NCBI RefSeq assembly: GCF_002795305.1 | Contig: NZ_PGGC01000154.1 | Span: 1-58,116 of the forward strand | Direction: 5' to 3' | Length of the DNA stretch: 58,116 nt | Origin: Aeromonas cavernicola | Lineage (GTDB): Bacteria > Pseudomonadota > Gammaproteobacteria > Enterobacterales > Aeromonadaceae | Part shown: one piece after another, positions 20,930-29,694 of the stretch | Numbering within the stretch: position 1 is the stretch's first letter | Layout of the letters: each line of letters opens with the position of its first letter | Translations under genes and position numbers: made by a program | The notes under the pieces: generated by a model | Told to the model about the DNA's origin: nothing | Databases searched by the model: none | What the model saw: the letters and a program-made list of their open reading frames with translations, nothing else

Positions 20930-21688
20930 GTGAAGCAAACCCAACGACATCTGGAGATCTTGGACGTCCTGACGCGGCAAGGCTTTGTCTCAACCGAAGA
21001 TTTAGTCAGCCAGTTTGATGTCAGCCCTCAAACCATTCGCCGTGATTTGAACGACCTCGCTGAGCAGAACAAGGTCCAACGTCATCATGGTGGGGCGTCG
21101 TTGTATTCGAGCACGGTCAATACCGCCTATAGCGCTCGCAAGGTATTACAGCTGCAAGAGAAAGAGCGGATCGCGCGGCAGGTCGCCGCCCATATACCCG
21201 ATGGCTCATCGTTGTTTATCGATATTGGTACCACCACCGAGGCCGTGGCGCGCGCCCTGCTCGATCACCGTGACCTGCGGATCGTGACCAACAACCTTAA
21301 CGTCGCCAGCATCCTCACGGCGAAGGATGATTTCACGGTGATCATTGCCGGCGGTGAAGTACGCAACCGAGATGGCGGGATTGTCGGGGAAGCGACCCGT
21401 GATTTTATCGGCCAATTTCGTATGGATTATGGCGTGATCGGTATTTCTGGTATCGACAGTGATGGCTCCCTGCTCGATTTCGACTATCACGAGGTCAAAA
21501 TCGCGCAAGCGATCATTGCCCACTCACGACAAGTATTTTTGGCCGCAGACCATACCAAATTTGGCCGCAATGCCATGGTCAACCTCGGTAATCTAACCCA
21601 AATTCATGGCCTGTTTACCGATCAACAACCCTCCGACAAGCTGATGCGGTTAATGTCCCAGCACCAGATTGCTTGCCACATCTGTTAA
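20930..21688 (+). CDS. glpR: Glycerol-3-phosphate regulon repressor
   Basis: A 252-residue DeoR-family repressor, the same length as E. coli GlpR. The N-terminal helix-turn-helix (FVSTEDLVSQFDVSPQTIRR) is followed by the phosphosugar-sensing domain with DIGTTTEAVARAL and IAGGEVRNRDGGIVGEA. It starts with GTG at 20930; CGGAG lies upstream. GlpR binds operators of the glp genes and is released by glycerol-3-phosphate. It lies between its targets glpT and glpD. Confidence 0.95.
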   Translation: MKQTQRHLEILDVLTRQGFVSTEDLVSQFDVSPQTIRRDLNDLAEQNKVQRHHGGASLYSSTVNTAYSARKVLQLQEKERIARQVAAHIPDGSSLFIDIGTTTEAVARALLDHRDLRIVTNNLNVASILTAKDDFTVIIAGGEVRNRDGGIVGEATRDFIGQFRMDYGVIGISGIDSDGSLLDFDYHEVKIAQAIIAHSRQVFLAADHTKFGRNAMVNLGNLTQIHGLFTDQQPSDKLMRLMSQHQIACHIC

Positions 21689-21828
21689 CTCGCCGCGCTT
21701 GCTCGCCAATGTGCTCAAGGCCGTCGTAGGCGGCCATATCCCCTCGGTGCCAGATTGCCCTCTCTGATTACCGTTGCCCGCCGCAGAGGCGCGCTGGCTC
21801 TCCTGCTCGCCCCTGTCCGTCCCGCTCA

Positions 21829-21847
21829 GTGTCACTATCAGTGACAC
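21829..21847. promoter_or_regulatory. Inverted repeat in the glpR-glpD gap
   Basis: GTGTCACT and AGTGACAC are perfect 8-base arms around a 3-base spacer. No T-run follows. It lies about 157 bases before glpD and looks like a protein-binding palindrome, but it does not match CRP, FNR or GlpR. Confidence 0.45.
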
Positions 21848-21914
21848 ACTCAGCCACCATGATCGTCAGATTTGTTAGCGTATGGCTAATAAAGATGATC
21901 TCTTTTTATCATCA

Positions 21915-21954
21915 AATGTTCGTTTTTCTTTCTTTATGCTCTAATATGAGCGAA
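21915..21954. promoter_or_regulatory. GlpR-like operators before glpD
   Basis: AATGTTCGTT at 21915-21924 is a perfect GlpR half-site. TATGCTCTAATATGAGCGAA at 21935-21954 is a quasi-palindrome agreeing with about 16 of 20 operator positions. They lie 50-90 bases before the glpD start and are expected to mediate repression by the adjacent glpR product. Confidence 0.6.
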
Positions 21955-22003
21955 ATAATACATTTCCATCTCTGTTCACACCAAGATAAGAAAGTAGGTA
22001 AAC

Positions 22004-23491
22004 ATGAGCGAACATTATGATCTGGTTGTCGTTGGCGGCGGCATCAACGGAGTCGGCATTGCAGCCGATGCGGCTGGACGTGGCCTGAAAGTCGCGTTGT
22101 TTGAGGCACAAGACCTTGCCTCCGCCACCTCCTCTAACTCCAGTAAGTTGATCCATGGCGGCCTACGCTACCTTGAGCATTATGAATTTCGTCTGGTAAA
22201 AGAGGCGCTAGCGGAGCGCGAAGTGCTGCTTGGCATGGCCCCGCATATCGCCCGCCCGATGCGCTTTCGTTTACCTCATCGCCCCCATCTTCGCCCCGCT
22301 TGGATGATCCGTGCAGGCCTCTTCTTGTATGACAATTTAGCTAAGCGCGACAAGCTCAAGGCCAGTTGTGGCGTGCGCTTCTTGCCACAAGATGGGCTAA
22401 CTGCGGGTATCAATAAGGGCTTTGAGTATTCCGATGCGTGGGTCGATGATGCGCGTTTGGTGGTGCTCAATGCCATGATGGCCCGTGACAAAGGGGCTGA
22501 TGTGCAAACCCGTACCCGCTGTGTCAAAGCGGTACGCGGCTCAAAACATTGGACCTTGACCTTGGCACGGGAAGGGGGCGAGCAATTTACCGTGACCTGT
22601 CGCGGTTTGGTTAATGCCGCAGGTCCTTGGGTGAAGACCTTTTACGATGAGAGCCTCAACGAGAAATCTCCCCGTGGTATCCGCTTGATTAAAGGGAGCC
22701 ACATGATCGTGCCCCGCATTCATGAGCGGGCAGAGGCGTACATCCTGCAAAACGAAGATAACCGGATCGTCTTCGTCATTCCTTACCAGCAGGACTACTC
22801 GCTGATCGGCACAACCGATGTGGAACATCACGGCAGCCCACGGGAAGCGGCAATCAGTGAGAGCGAGATCGATTATCTGTGCAAGGTGGTCAATGCCCAT
22901 TTCACCCGCCAGATCGCCCCTTCTGATGTGATTTGGACCTATGCAGGGGTGCGCCCGCTGTGTGACGATGAATCAGACTCGCCACAAGCGGTCACCCGCG
23001 ACTACACCCTTGAGCTTTCTGGTGAGTCAGACGGTGCGCCACTGCTGTCGGTATTTGGCGGCAAACTCACCACCTATCGCAAACTTGCCCAAGCGGCCTG
23101 CAACAAACTCAAACCTTGGTTTAGCCAGATGGGTGGCGATTGGACCGCCACCAGCCGTCTGCCAGGCGGTGAGTTTGATTGTGCCATTGCTGAGCTCGCC
23201 CGTGCTTATCAGCTCGAATTTGACTGGCTCGATGAGCGCAGCGCCCACCGGATTGCCGAAGCCTACGGCAGCCATGCTCGTCTGTGGCTTAACGAGGCAC
23301 CAGGTCAGCACTTTGGTGGCGGTTTGTATGAGTCAGAAGTGCGTTATCTGATCGAGCGGGAGTGGGCCTATACCCTAGAAGACATCCTGTGGCGCCGCAG
23401 CAAGTTAGGGCTGCGTCTGACCACGGCCGAGCAGCAGCAGTTGCAAGACTGGCTTGAGCAACACCATCAGACCTTGCGCAAAGCAAGCTGA
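22004..23491 (+). CDS. glpD: Aerobic glycerol-3-phosphate dehydrogenase
   Basis: A 495-residue membrane-associated FAD enzyme that oxidises glycerol-3-phosphate to dihydroxyacetone phosphate and passes electrons to quinone (E. coli: 501). The dinucleotide fold VVVGGGINGVGIAADAAGRG is at the N-terminus, then SSNSSKLIHGGLRYLEHYEF, and VFGGKLTTYRKLA in the second half. It is used in aerobic growth on glycerol, completing the path from glpF, glpK and glpT. Confidence 0.97.
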   Translation: MSEHYDLVVVGGGINGVGIAADAAGRGLKVALFEAQDLASATSSNSSKLIHGGLRYLEHYEFRLVKEALAEREVLLGMAPHIARPMRFRLPHRPHLRPAWMIRAGLFLYDNLAKRDKLKASCGVRFLPQDGLTAGINKGFEYSDAWVDDARLVVLNAMMARDKGADVQTRTRCVKAVRGSKHWTLTLAREGGEQFTVTCRGLVNAAGPWVKTFYDESLNEKSPRGIRLIKGSHMIVPRIHERAEAYILQNEDNRIVFVIPYQQDYSLIGTTDVEHHGSPREAAISESEIDYLCKVVNAHFTRQIAPSDVIWTYAGVRPLCDDESDSPQAVTRDYTLELSGESDGAPLLSVFGGKLTTYRKLAQAACNKLKPWFSQMGGDWTATSRLPGGEFDCAIAELARAYQLEFDWLDERSAHRIAEAYGSHARLWLNEAPGQHFGGGLYESEVRYLIEREWAYTLEDILWRRSKLGLRLTTAEQQQLQDWLEQHHQTLRKAS

Positions 23492-23589
23492 TGAAAATGG
23501 GTGGACAGCGCCCCGCTGTCCACCGTAAAACTGCAATCATCCTCTGATATATCAATCCCCTACCCACAATAATAAAATGAGTATCAAAG

Positions 23590-24669
23590 ATGAAAAAACC
23601 GATCGTAGACCTAATTGCATTAGGCCTTGGGGCCTCCCTTTCATTGCCGTTGCTGGCCGCCGATGAAGGCAAGATTGTGATTGCTCATCGCGGCGCATCG
23701 GGTTATTTGCCAGAACATACCTTGGCCTCAAAGGCGATGGCCTATGCCATGGGTGTGGACTATTTAGAGCAAGACTTGGTGATGACCAAGGATGATCAGC
23801 TCGTGGTGATGCACGATCACTTCTTGGACGGCATCACCGATGTGGCCAGCCGTTTCCCCAGTCGCGCCCGTGCCGATGGTCGATATTACGTGGTGGACTT
23901 TACCTTAGACGAAGTGCGCTCCTTACGGATGACCGAGCCCTTTCAACTCGTCGATGGCAAGCAAGTCCCCGTCTATCCTGAACGTTTTCCCTTGTGGCAA
24001 TCCAATTTTCGGATTCATACCTTCCAAGAAGAGATCGAGATGATCCAAGGGCTAAACAAAAGTACCGGTAAACAGGTCGGTATCTACCCCGAAATCAAAG
24101 CGCCTTGGTTGTTTCGCCACGAAGGTAAAGACATCTCCAAAGCGGTGCTCAGGGTGCTCAAGGAGTACGGCTATACCAGCAAAGAGAGCCGTGTCTATCT
24201 GCAAAGCTTCGATGCGAACGAACTAAAGCGGATTGACCGTGAGTTGATGCCTGCCATGGCTATGGATCTCAAGCTGGTACAGCTGATGGCGCAAAGCGAT
24301 TGGAACGAGACCATGGTCTACGATGCCAGCGGCAAGGCGACGCCCTACAGCTATGACTGGATGTTTAAACCGGGCGCCATGCAAGAGATTGCCAGTTATG
24401 CCGAGGGAATTGGCCCTTGGAAACCCATGGTCGTCACCGAACCTGGCACCTTGGGCCAACCTATCATGACGACCTTGGTAAAAGATGCCCATGCGGCAGG
24501 CCTAAAGGTGCATCCTTATACCTTCCGCCAGGACAAGGGGCAGATCCCCGCCTATGCGAAAGACTTCACTGACCTGCTCACTATCTTCCTGTATCAAGCT
24601 GGCGTAGATGGCGTATTCAGTGACTTTCCTGACAAAGCCGTCGCGGTGATCAACGCCCACCGTGAATGA
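23590..24669 (+). CDS. glpQ: Periplasmic glycerophosphodiester phosphodiesterase
   Basis: A 359-residue exported enzyme (signal peptide ending LLAADEG) that hydrolyses glycerophosphodiesters from phospholipids to glycerol-3-phosphate for GlpT. GDPD motifs: IAHRGASGYLPEHTLA (catalytic His), DYLEQDLVMTKDDQLVVMHD (second His and metal ligands) and IYPEIKAP. Length equals E. coli GlpQ (358). In E. coli it is co-transcribed with glpT; here it follows glpD by 98 bases. Confidence 0.96.
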   Translation: MKKPIVDLIALGLGASLSLPLLAADEGKIVIAHRGASGYLPEHTLASKAMAYAMGVDYLEQDLVMTKDDQLVVMHDHFLDGITDVASRFPSRARADGRYYVVDFTLDEVRSLRMTEPFQLVDGKQVPVYPERFPLWQSNFRIHTFQEEIEMIQGLNKSTGKQVGIYPEIKAPWLFRHEGKDISKAVLRVLKEYGYTSKESRVYLQSFDANELKRIDRELMPAMAMDLKLVQLMAQSDWNETMVYDASGKATPYSYDWMFKPGAMQEIASYAEGIGPWKPMVVTEPGTLGQPIMTTLVKDAHAAGLKVHPYTFRQDKGQIPAYAKDFTDLLTIFLYQAGVDGVFSDFPDKAVAVINAHRE

Positions 24670-24876
24670 GACGACGAGCCCATTACCGAGACCTACCGCC
24701 TCAATGTGATCAATCTGTGTGAGGTCAGGGGGACGGGAAATAGGCGAGAACTGTGCTCAAAATGGTCAAATAACGTCATAGTGTGCCAGATCTCGCCTGA
24801 TTTGCGGTCTAGATCGCTGGTATCAAAACGGCGGAGCGGTTAGTCTAGCGACGTTTAACTCACCCAAGAGGTATAG

Positions 24877-25359
24877 ATGAAAACCGTATTGCGTTTTAGC
24901 CTGCTGGGCGCCTTGTTACTAGGTGGTCATGCCTTCGCCGCCGAACCGAAAAAATTTGACATCAGCATGTTTCCCGCCGCTGAGGTGAATCAGGAGCGGG
25001 TGGTGATCCGACTGCCTGAAGTCGACAACGAAGCAGACATGATGGTCGAGCTACAAGTTGGCAAGAAGATGCAAGTTGACTGTAATTTGCCCCGTTTTGC
25101 CGGCAATTTGGAACAGCGCAGCGTCAAGGGCTGGGGCTATAACTACCTGCAATTGGGGAAGGTTTCTGACCCTATTAGCACCTTGATGGCTTGCCCTGAT
25201 GGCCAGAAAAAAGAGGCGTTTGTCCAAATCTACGGCCAAGGCTTCTTCGTGAACTACAACTCAAAGCTGCCATTCGTTATCTATGTGCCGCAAGAGTATG
25301 AAGTACGCTACCGCTTGTGGCGGGCCGATGCGCTGGCTCAACCCGCCATGATTGAATAA
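24877..25359 (+). CDS. eco: Ecotin, periplasmic serine protease inhibitor
   Basis: A 160-residue protein with a signal peptide cleaved near HAFAAEP. The mature part matches ecotin: VDCNLPRFAGNLEQRSVKGW, then the reactive loop ISTLMACPDGQKK, where Met is the P1 residue and the two Cys form the disulfide, and YNSKLPFVIYVP. Ecotin dimers inhibit trypsin-fold proteases and protect against host neutrophil elastase and complement proteases. AAGAGG precedes the start. A strong bidirectional terminator follows. Confidence 0.95.
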   Translation: MKTVLRFSLLGALLLGGHAFAAEPKKFDISMFPAAEVNQERVVIRLPEVDNEADMMVELQVGKKMQVDCNLPRFAGNLEQRSVKGWGYNYLQLGKVSDPISTLMACPDGQKKEAFVQIYGQGFFVNYNSKLPFVIYVPQEYEVRYRLWRADALAQPAMIE

Positions 25360-25386
25360 TCGGCTAACCTCACTCCCCCTCCCTTT

Positions 25387-25420
25387 GCGAAAAAAGAGCC
25401 GATTAAGCCTCTTTTTTCGC
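25387..25420. terminator. Strong terminator after eco
   Basis: The perfect 12-base arms GCGAAAAAAGAG and CTCTTTTTTCGC enclose a 10-base loop, with A-rich and T-rich sides, so it can work in either direction. Confidence 0.88.
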
Positions 25421-25644
25421 TCATTAGCAGCGTTCGTGCCCATTCTTACGGGATGCGCATGAGTCATTGCTTCGCTATTTTTTAGGCTCTTTTATGTGAA
25501 TTTTCAAAAGATTATGCTCATAGCTAGACCAAACATAGTTCGATGAATTAATTTTATTAACATGGCAAAAAAATTGATTTTGCACTCCGCTGTTGCCTGA
25601 TGATACTTCCCCGCAAAGGTCAAACTAACTAGAAAAAGAGCACT

Positions 25645-26010
25645 ATGAGCTTCGAATCAGACAAGCGTTTCAACGACTTCAAGCATTTCCCTCGTGGCCT
25701 GCGTCGCAGTGGTGAGTTCACTGTCGCCGAAGCGGACAGCCTAGAAAAATTTGGCACTGTCATGCTGGCTCTGTATCAAGGCAACCTTGCCCCCCGTGAT
25801 GAGACCGAAACCGCGTTTATCGCACAGGTTAAGTCAGGCGAGGCGGGCAGCAATCCCCACGCAAAGGTGTGGTTCAAATACCTCAAGGTCATCGGTCCTA
25901 AGCGCGTGCATCGCCTCTGTACCGTAGCGGGCGGCGCCAACGAAGATACCGGCGCAGGCAGCTTTGAAGGCGGCAGTACGGGCGGCGGCAGTGATGAGTC
26001 CATTGATTAA
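25645..26010 (+). CDS. maoP: MaoP (DUF413) macrodomain Ori protein
   Basis: A 121-residue DUF413 protein like E. coli MaoP (YifE), which acts with the maoS site to organise the Ori macrodomain. The signature FNDFKHFPRGLRRSGEFTVA near residue 9 and VWFKYLKVIGPKRVHRLCTV are conserved. The C-terminal tail is a low-complexity Gly/Ser/acidic stretch. Its TAA stop overlaps the hdfR start by one base. In E. coli these two genes are also neighbours, which supports both names. Confidence 0.9.
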   Translation: MSFESDKRFNDFKHFPRGLRRSGEFTVAEADSLEKFGTVMLALYQGNLAPRDETETAFIAQVKSGEAGSNPHAKVWFKYLKVIGPKRVHRLCTVAGGANEDTGAGSFEGGSTGGGSDESID

Positions 26011-26885
26011 TGGATACCGAACTGCTTCGAACCTTTATCGAGGTCAGCAAAACGCGGCATTTTGGGCGAGCCGCGGAGAACCTCTATCTGACCCAGTCCG
26101 CGATAAGTTTTCGTATTCGCCAACTGGAGGAGCAGCTAGGGGTCAGTCTGTTTGCTCGCCATCGCAATAATATTCGGTTAACGGCTTCTGGCGAACGCTT
26201 ACTGCCGTACGCTGATGCCATCTTGCATACTCTGGGCCGTGCCAAGCAGGATGTCGCCCTCTCCCCTGGTTTCAGTCAGCAACTTGCTATCGGTGCGCCG
26301 GCGGTATTCTGGGAGCTCGATTTTAATGATTGGCTAAACCAGGTTTATGGCTTAGTTCCTGGCTTGGCGATTCGCCTTGAAACCGCCTCCCGCGAGCACT
26401 TATGCCGTCAATTGCTGGAACGCACCCTTGATTTAGCACTGCTATGCGAACCCACCAAAATCGATGAAATAGCCCTTCACCCAGTGGGCGAGCTGGTCTT
26501 TGAGCTGGTTAGCCGCGATCTATCGACCACCACAGACGACCTGATGCAAATGCCCCATATTCACCTCGATTGGGGCACCCATTTTGAGTTACAGCCAAGT
26601 CCTTTGCTGAGTCTGCAAAAAACCCCTGTGTTGCACTCCACCTCTGCCAACATGGCGCTGCAATTTGTGCTAACCCATGGTGGCGCCGCTTATCTCCCCA
26701 GACGAATGGTCAGTCACCACTTGACCCAAGGTATCCTGCATCAAGTGGCAGGCAGCCCAGCGTTGAGCCGCCCGCTCTATCTGGCTTACTTGGAGAAATC
26801 AGACCGACGCGAGCTCATTGATCAGCTACTCGCGTTGCCACTATGCTGGGCTGACGCCGATTTGCACCAACCCGAGTTAACGTAA
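26010..26885 (+). CDS. hdfR: LysR regulator HdfR
   Basis: A 291-residue LysR regulator resembling HdfR, a repressor of flhDC and activator of other genes in enterics. The helix-turn-helix VSKTRHFGRAAENLYLTQSA is followed by RQLEEQLGVSLFARHRNNIRLT in the usual position. The start overlaps the maoP stop, implying translational coupling. E. coli has maoP and hdfR adjacent but divergent; here they are in tandem. A strong terminator follows. Confidence 0.88.
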   Translation: MDTELLRTFIEVSKTRHFGRAAENLYLTQSAISFRIRQLEEQLGVSLFARHRNNIRLTASGERLLPYADAILHTLGRAKQDVALSPGFSQQLAIGAPAVFWELDFNDWLNQVYGLVPGLAIRLETASREHLCRQLLERTLDLALLCEPTKIDEIALHPVGELVFELVSRDLSTTTDDLMQMPHIHLDWGTHFELQPSPLLSLQKTPVLHSTSANMALQFVLTHGGAAYLPRRMVSHHLTQGILHQVAGSPALSRPLYLAYLEKSDRRELIDQLLALPLCWADADLHQPELT

Positions 26886-26896
26886 GCTGACCACAT

Positions 26897-26933
26897 AACA
26901 AAACCCACCCTAGCCCGGTGGGTTTTGTTGTTT
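26897..26933 (+). terminator. Strong terminator after hdfR
   Basis: The perfect 13-base arms AACAAAACCCACC and GGTGGGTTTTGTT around a 7-base loop are followed by GTTTT. Confidence 0.92.
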
Positions 26934-27040
26934 TAACGGGATGAGGTCACGTTATTGGTAGCAAAACGTTGGCTCTGCCAGCGCATCTGGATAACGTTGC
27001 CAGTCCGATGAGCAGATCAGCATAACAAGGAAGAGTGGCG

Positions 27041-27982
27041 GTGATCGATTTTAGTCATCCTCAATGGCGGGCCTTAGCGCAACAGCTTCTGACCCAAAGC
27101 TCGGTCATGATCCGAGCGCGCCAATGGCAACCACTGCTAGGGCTATTAAAAGACCACCAGCTGCTGCGAACGCTGGAGCCCCATTACTATGAACTGACCC
27201 CAGCGGGGCGCCGTTATCTGACCCGCGAGCTCACGCTAGCCACCTTGGCCAATGCCCCGATGGCACCGGAAGAGTGGCTCCAGCATCAAGGTTGGCAACT
27301 GGGGGAGCAGGTCAATAAACGGGTACTGGCCGCCCTTTATCGCAAGGCGGAGGTGGATTTTACCCCTGCAGAGCAGATCGACTTTGAGGATAAAGGCGTT
27401 CGGCTTTGTAGCGATCAGCTGGTACGTTTGCGCGCCATTGAGCCATTTAGCCTATTTATCAGTGGGGGTGCCTTACTGGATGCCGCCCCTTGGTTGCAGG
27501 CACTGGGTGAAGTAGCCCTCTCAGCACGCACCCTACATCGGCTGGGTAAAGTATTATGGCCCGAAGGCGAGCTACAACGGATCATTAGCACCGATTGCAT
27601 TGGCGCGTTTGCAGAGCTACGCCTGACACCAGGCACCTTACTGGTGTGGGCGCCAGCCACCTTGCCAGCGGCGCTACAGCAGGTTGTTGCGGCGTTGCCA
27701 TCTAACGTGAAGTGGAGCCACATGACATCAATTGACCCCGCAGGGGTTGATCGGGTGCTGATGTTAGCTCAGCGGCTAGGGCGACCTGCCAGTTGGTGGT
27801 TACCGCTGGCGTTACCCGCCATTATCTCCGCCTACAGCCTGCCATTACGAGACGCCCGACCTTGGGAGCCGAGCCGTCTCCCTAAACCTTTGTTAGCATT
27901 ATGTAGCGAGTTGGTTGCATCTGGTGGTGGTCTGTCTGCCGAGGTGTGCGCCCTGGCGCCAGAGTGGTCTGCTGTTGGTTAA
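27041..27982 (+). CDS. Orphan protein with a JetD/DUF2220-like TOPRIM region
   Basis: A 313-residue protein. The N-terminal third looks like a winged helix (LLGLLKDHQLLRTLEPHYYE, LTPAGRRYLTRELT). The C-terminal part contains TGTLLVWAPATLP-type strands and SIDPAGVDRVLMLAQRLG, resembling the Asp-containing core of the TOPRIM/DUF2220 domain of Wadjet subunit JetD. No jetA, jetB or jetC is nearby. GTG 27041 is chosen because AGGAAG is 7 bases upstream; GTG 27035 would be too close. The JetD relationship is a pattern judgement, and a housekeeping protein of unknown role is the alternative. Confidence 0.6.
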   Translation: MIDFSHPQWRALAQQLLTQSSVMIRARQWQPLLGLLKDHQLLRTLEPHYYELTPAGRRYLTRELTLATLANAPMAPEEWLQHQGWQLGEQVNKRVLAALYRKAEVDFTPAEQIDFEDKGVRLCSDQLVRLRAIEPFSLFISGGALLDAAPWLQALGEVALSARTLHRLGKVLWPEGELQRIISTDCIGAFAELRLTPGTLLVWAPATLPAALQQVVAALPSNVKWSHMTSIDPAGVDRVLMLAQRLGRPASWWLPLALPAIISAYSLPLRDARPWEPSRLPKPLLALCSELVASGGGLSAEVCALAPEWSAVG

Positions 27983-28125
27983 CCGTGCCACATATCTGTT
28001 CGAAAAGCGGTTTTCCCTTGTTACACCCGATGATATAAAGAGTTGACGATGCGCTCACACCCTCGCGCTGCTGTTTGTCATAAACACTTATTCGCTAACG
28101 AACTCAACGGAATACAGGGAATACC

Positions 28126-29316
28126 ATGTTTGAAAAGGTTGTTGCCGCCCCAGCGGATCCGATCCTGGGCCTGACCGAAGCCTTCCGAGCTGACGCTCGC
28201 AGCCACAAAATCAATCTAGGCGTCGGCATTTACAAGGATGAGACAGGTGCCACCCCCATTTTGCACTGCGTCAAAAAAGCCGAGCAGAAGCTACTTGCTA
28301 ACGAGCAGACCAAAAACTACCTCGGTATTGAAGGCAATCTCGAATATGGCCGCATCGTGCAGCAACTGCTGTTTGGCCAGCACGCCTCGCTGATTGCCAG
28401 TGGTCGCGCCAAGACCGCGCAAGCACCGGGCGGCACCGGTGCCCTGCGCATCGCTGCCGAGTTCGTGGTACGCAATGGCTTGGCTAACACAGTGTGGATC
28501 TCCGATCCGACCTGGGCTAACCACGTCAGCGTCTTCCAAGCCGCAGGCCTCACCGTTAAGTGGTACAAGTACTACGATGCCGCCAGCAAAGGGCTCGACT
28601 TTGCCGCCATGCAGGCCTCGCTTGCCGACGCACAGGCGGGCGATCTGGTACTGCTGCACGGCTGCTGCCACAACCCAACCGGGATCGACCCCACCAGCGA
28701 GCAGTGGCGCGCACTGGCTAAGCAGAGCGCTGCAGCAGGCTGGCTGCCGCTGTTTGACTTTGCTTATCAAGGCTTTGCCCGTGGTATCGAAGAGGATGCA
28801 GAAGGGCTGCGGATCTTCGCCGAGTGCCACGAGGAACTGCTGGTAGCAAGCTCGTTCTCCAAAAACTTTGGGCTTTACAACGAGCGGGTCGGCGCCTTTA
28901 CCTTGGTCAGCGCCAGCAAAGAGATTGCCGATGTCGCCTTTACCCAAGTCAAGACCGTGATCCGTGCCAACTACTCCAACCCGCCGTCACACGGTGCGGC
29001 GGTCGTGACCACCATCGTGAGCGATCCCGCACTCTATGCCGAATGGGTGGCAGAAGTGGCCGCCATGCGGGTGCGCATTCGTGAGATGCGCGAGCTGCTG
29101 GTAGCAAAACTCGCCGAACGGGGCGTGAGCCAAGACTTCAGCTTTATCCGTGGCCAAAATGGCATGTTCTCCTTCTCGGGCCTCTCTAAAGAGCAGGTAG
29201 AACTGCTCAAACGTGAGTTCGCTATCTACATCGTCGGCTCTGGCCGGATCAGCGTGGCAGGGATCACCCGCGCCAATATTGATCCCCTGTGCGATGCCAT
29301 CGCCAAGGTCCTGTAA
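28126..29316 (+). CDS. aspC: Aspartate aminotransferase
   Basis: A 396-residue class I PLP aminotransferase, exactly the size of E. coli AspC and highly similar along its length ([15 protein letters not shown] at the start, [24 protein letters not shown]). The PLP lysine lies in [15 protein letters not shown]. It converts aspartate and 2-oxoglutarate to oxaloacetate and glutamate and can also use aromatic amino acids. TyrB is the alternative name; similarity favours AspC. A strong terminator follows. Confidence 0.92.
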   Translation: MFEKVVAAPADPILGLTEAFRADARSHKINLGVGIYKDETGATPILHCVKKAEQKLLANEQTKNYLGIEGNLEYGRIVQQLLFGQHASLIASGRAKTAQAPGGTGALRIAAEFVVRNGLANTVWISDPTWANHVSVFQAAGLTVKWYKYYDAASKGLDFAAMQASLADAQAGDLVLLHGCCHNPTGIDPTSEQWRALAKQSAAAGWLPLFDFAYQGFARGIEEDAEGLRIFAECHEELLVASSFSKNFGLYNERVGAFTLVSASKEIADVAFTQVKTVIRANYSNPPSHGAAVVTTIVSDPALYAEWVAEVAAMRVRIREMRELLVAKLAERGVSQDFSFIRGQNGMFSFSGLSKEQVELLKREFAIYIVGSGRISVAGITRANIDPLCDAIAKVL

Positions 29317-29366
29317 GCGCACGGTTCACCGCTACCGCCCTATCGCCTAACGAGGCCATATACGAC

Positions 29367-29398
29367 AGCCCGCCCTGCAACCACCGGCGGGCTTTTTT
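29367..29398 (+). terminator. Terminator of aspC
   Basis: The arms AGCCCGCC and GGCGGGCT with an 11-base loop are followed by TTTTTT. The remaining 296 bases to sbcB hold nothing I can identify. Confidence 0.88.
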
Positions 29399-29694
29399 GT
29401 ACCTATCCTAGCCCTGGCTTGGCTTGACTTGGCGCGCCAAGGATGACTCGCTGGTCCGCCAATAAGCCTCATCACGGCGTCAATCCGCTCTCTTTCGCGA
29501 TGCGCAAGGTATCTCCCTTACTCAGAGCGCTCGATACAGCGAAACAGGTTCGTTAATGCCCAATAAATCACCATCTGCACGGCCTCCCCTTCGCTCTGCC
29601 CGCTCGATGGTTTACCATGCAGGCCATGCGGTGCACGACACCGTCCACGTGGGCGCCTAACGCCACGCTATCCCAGCCGCCGATGTCGGAATTT

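Noticed and set aside
28291-28947. Long minus-strand frame inside aspC
   Set aside because: Antisense shadow in a high-GC coding region; no start signal and no family.
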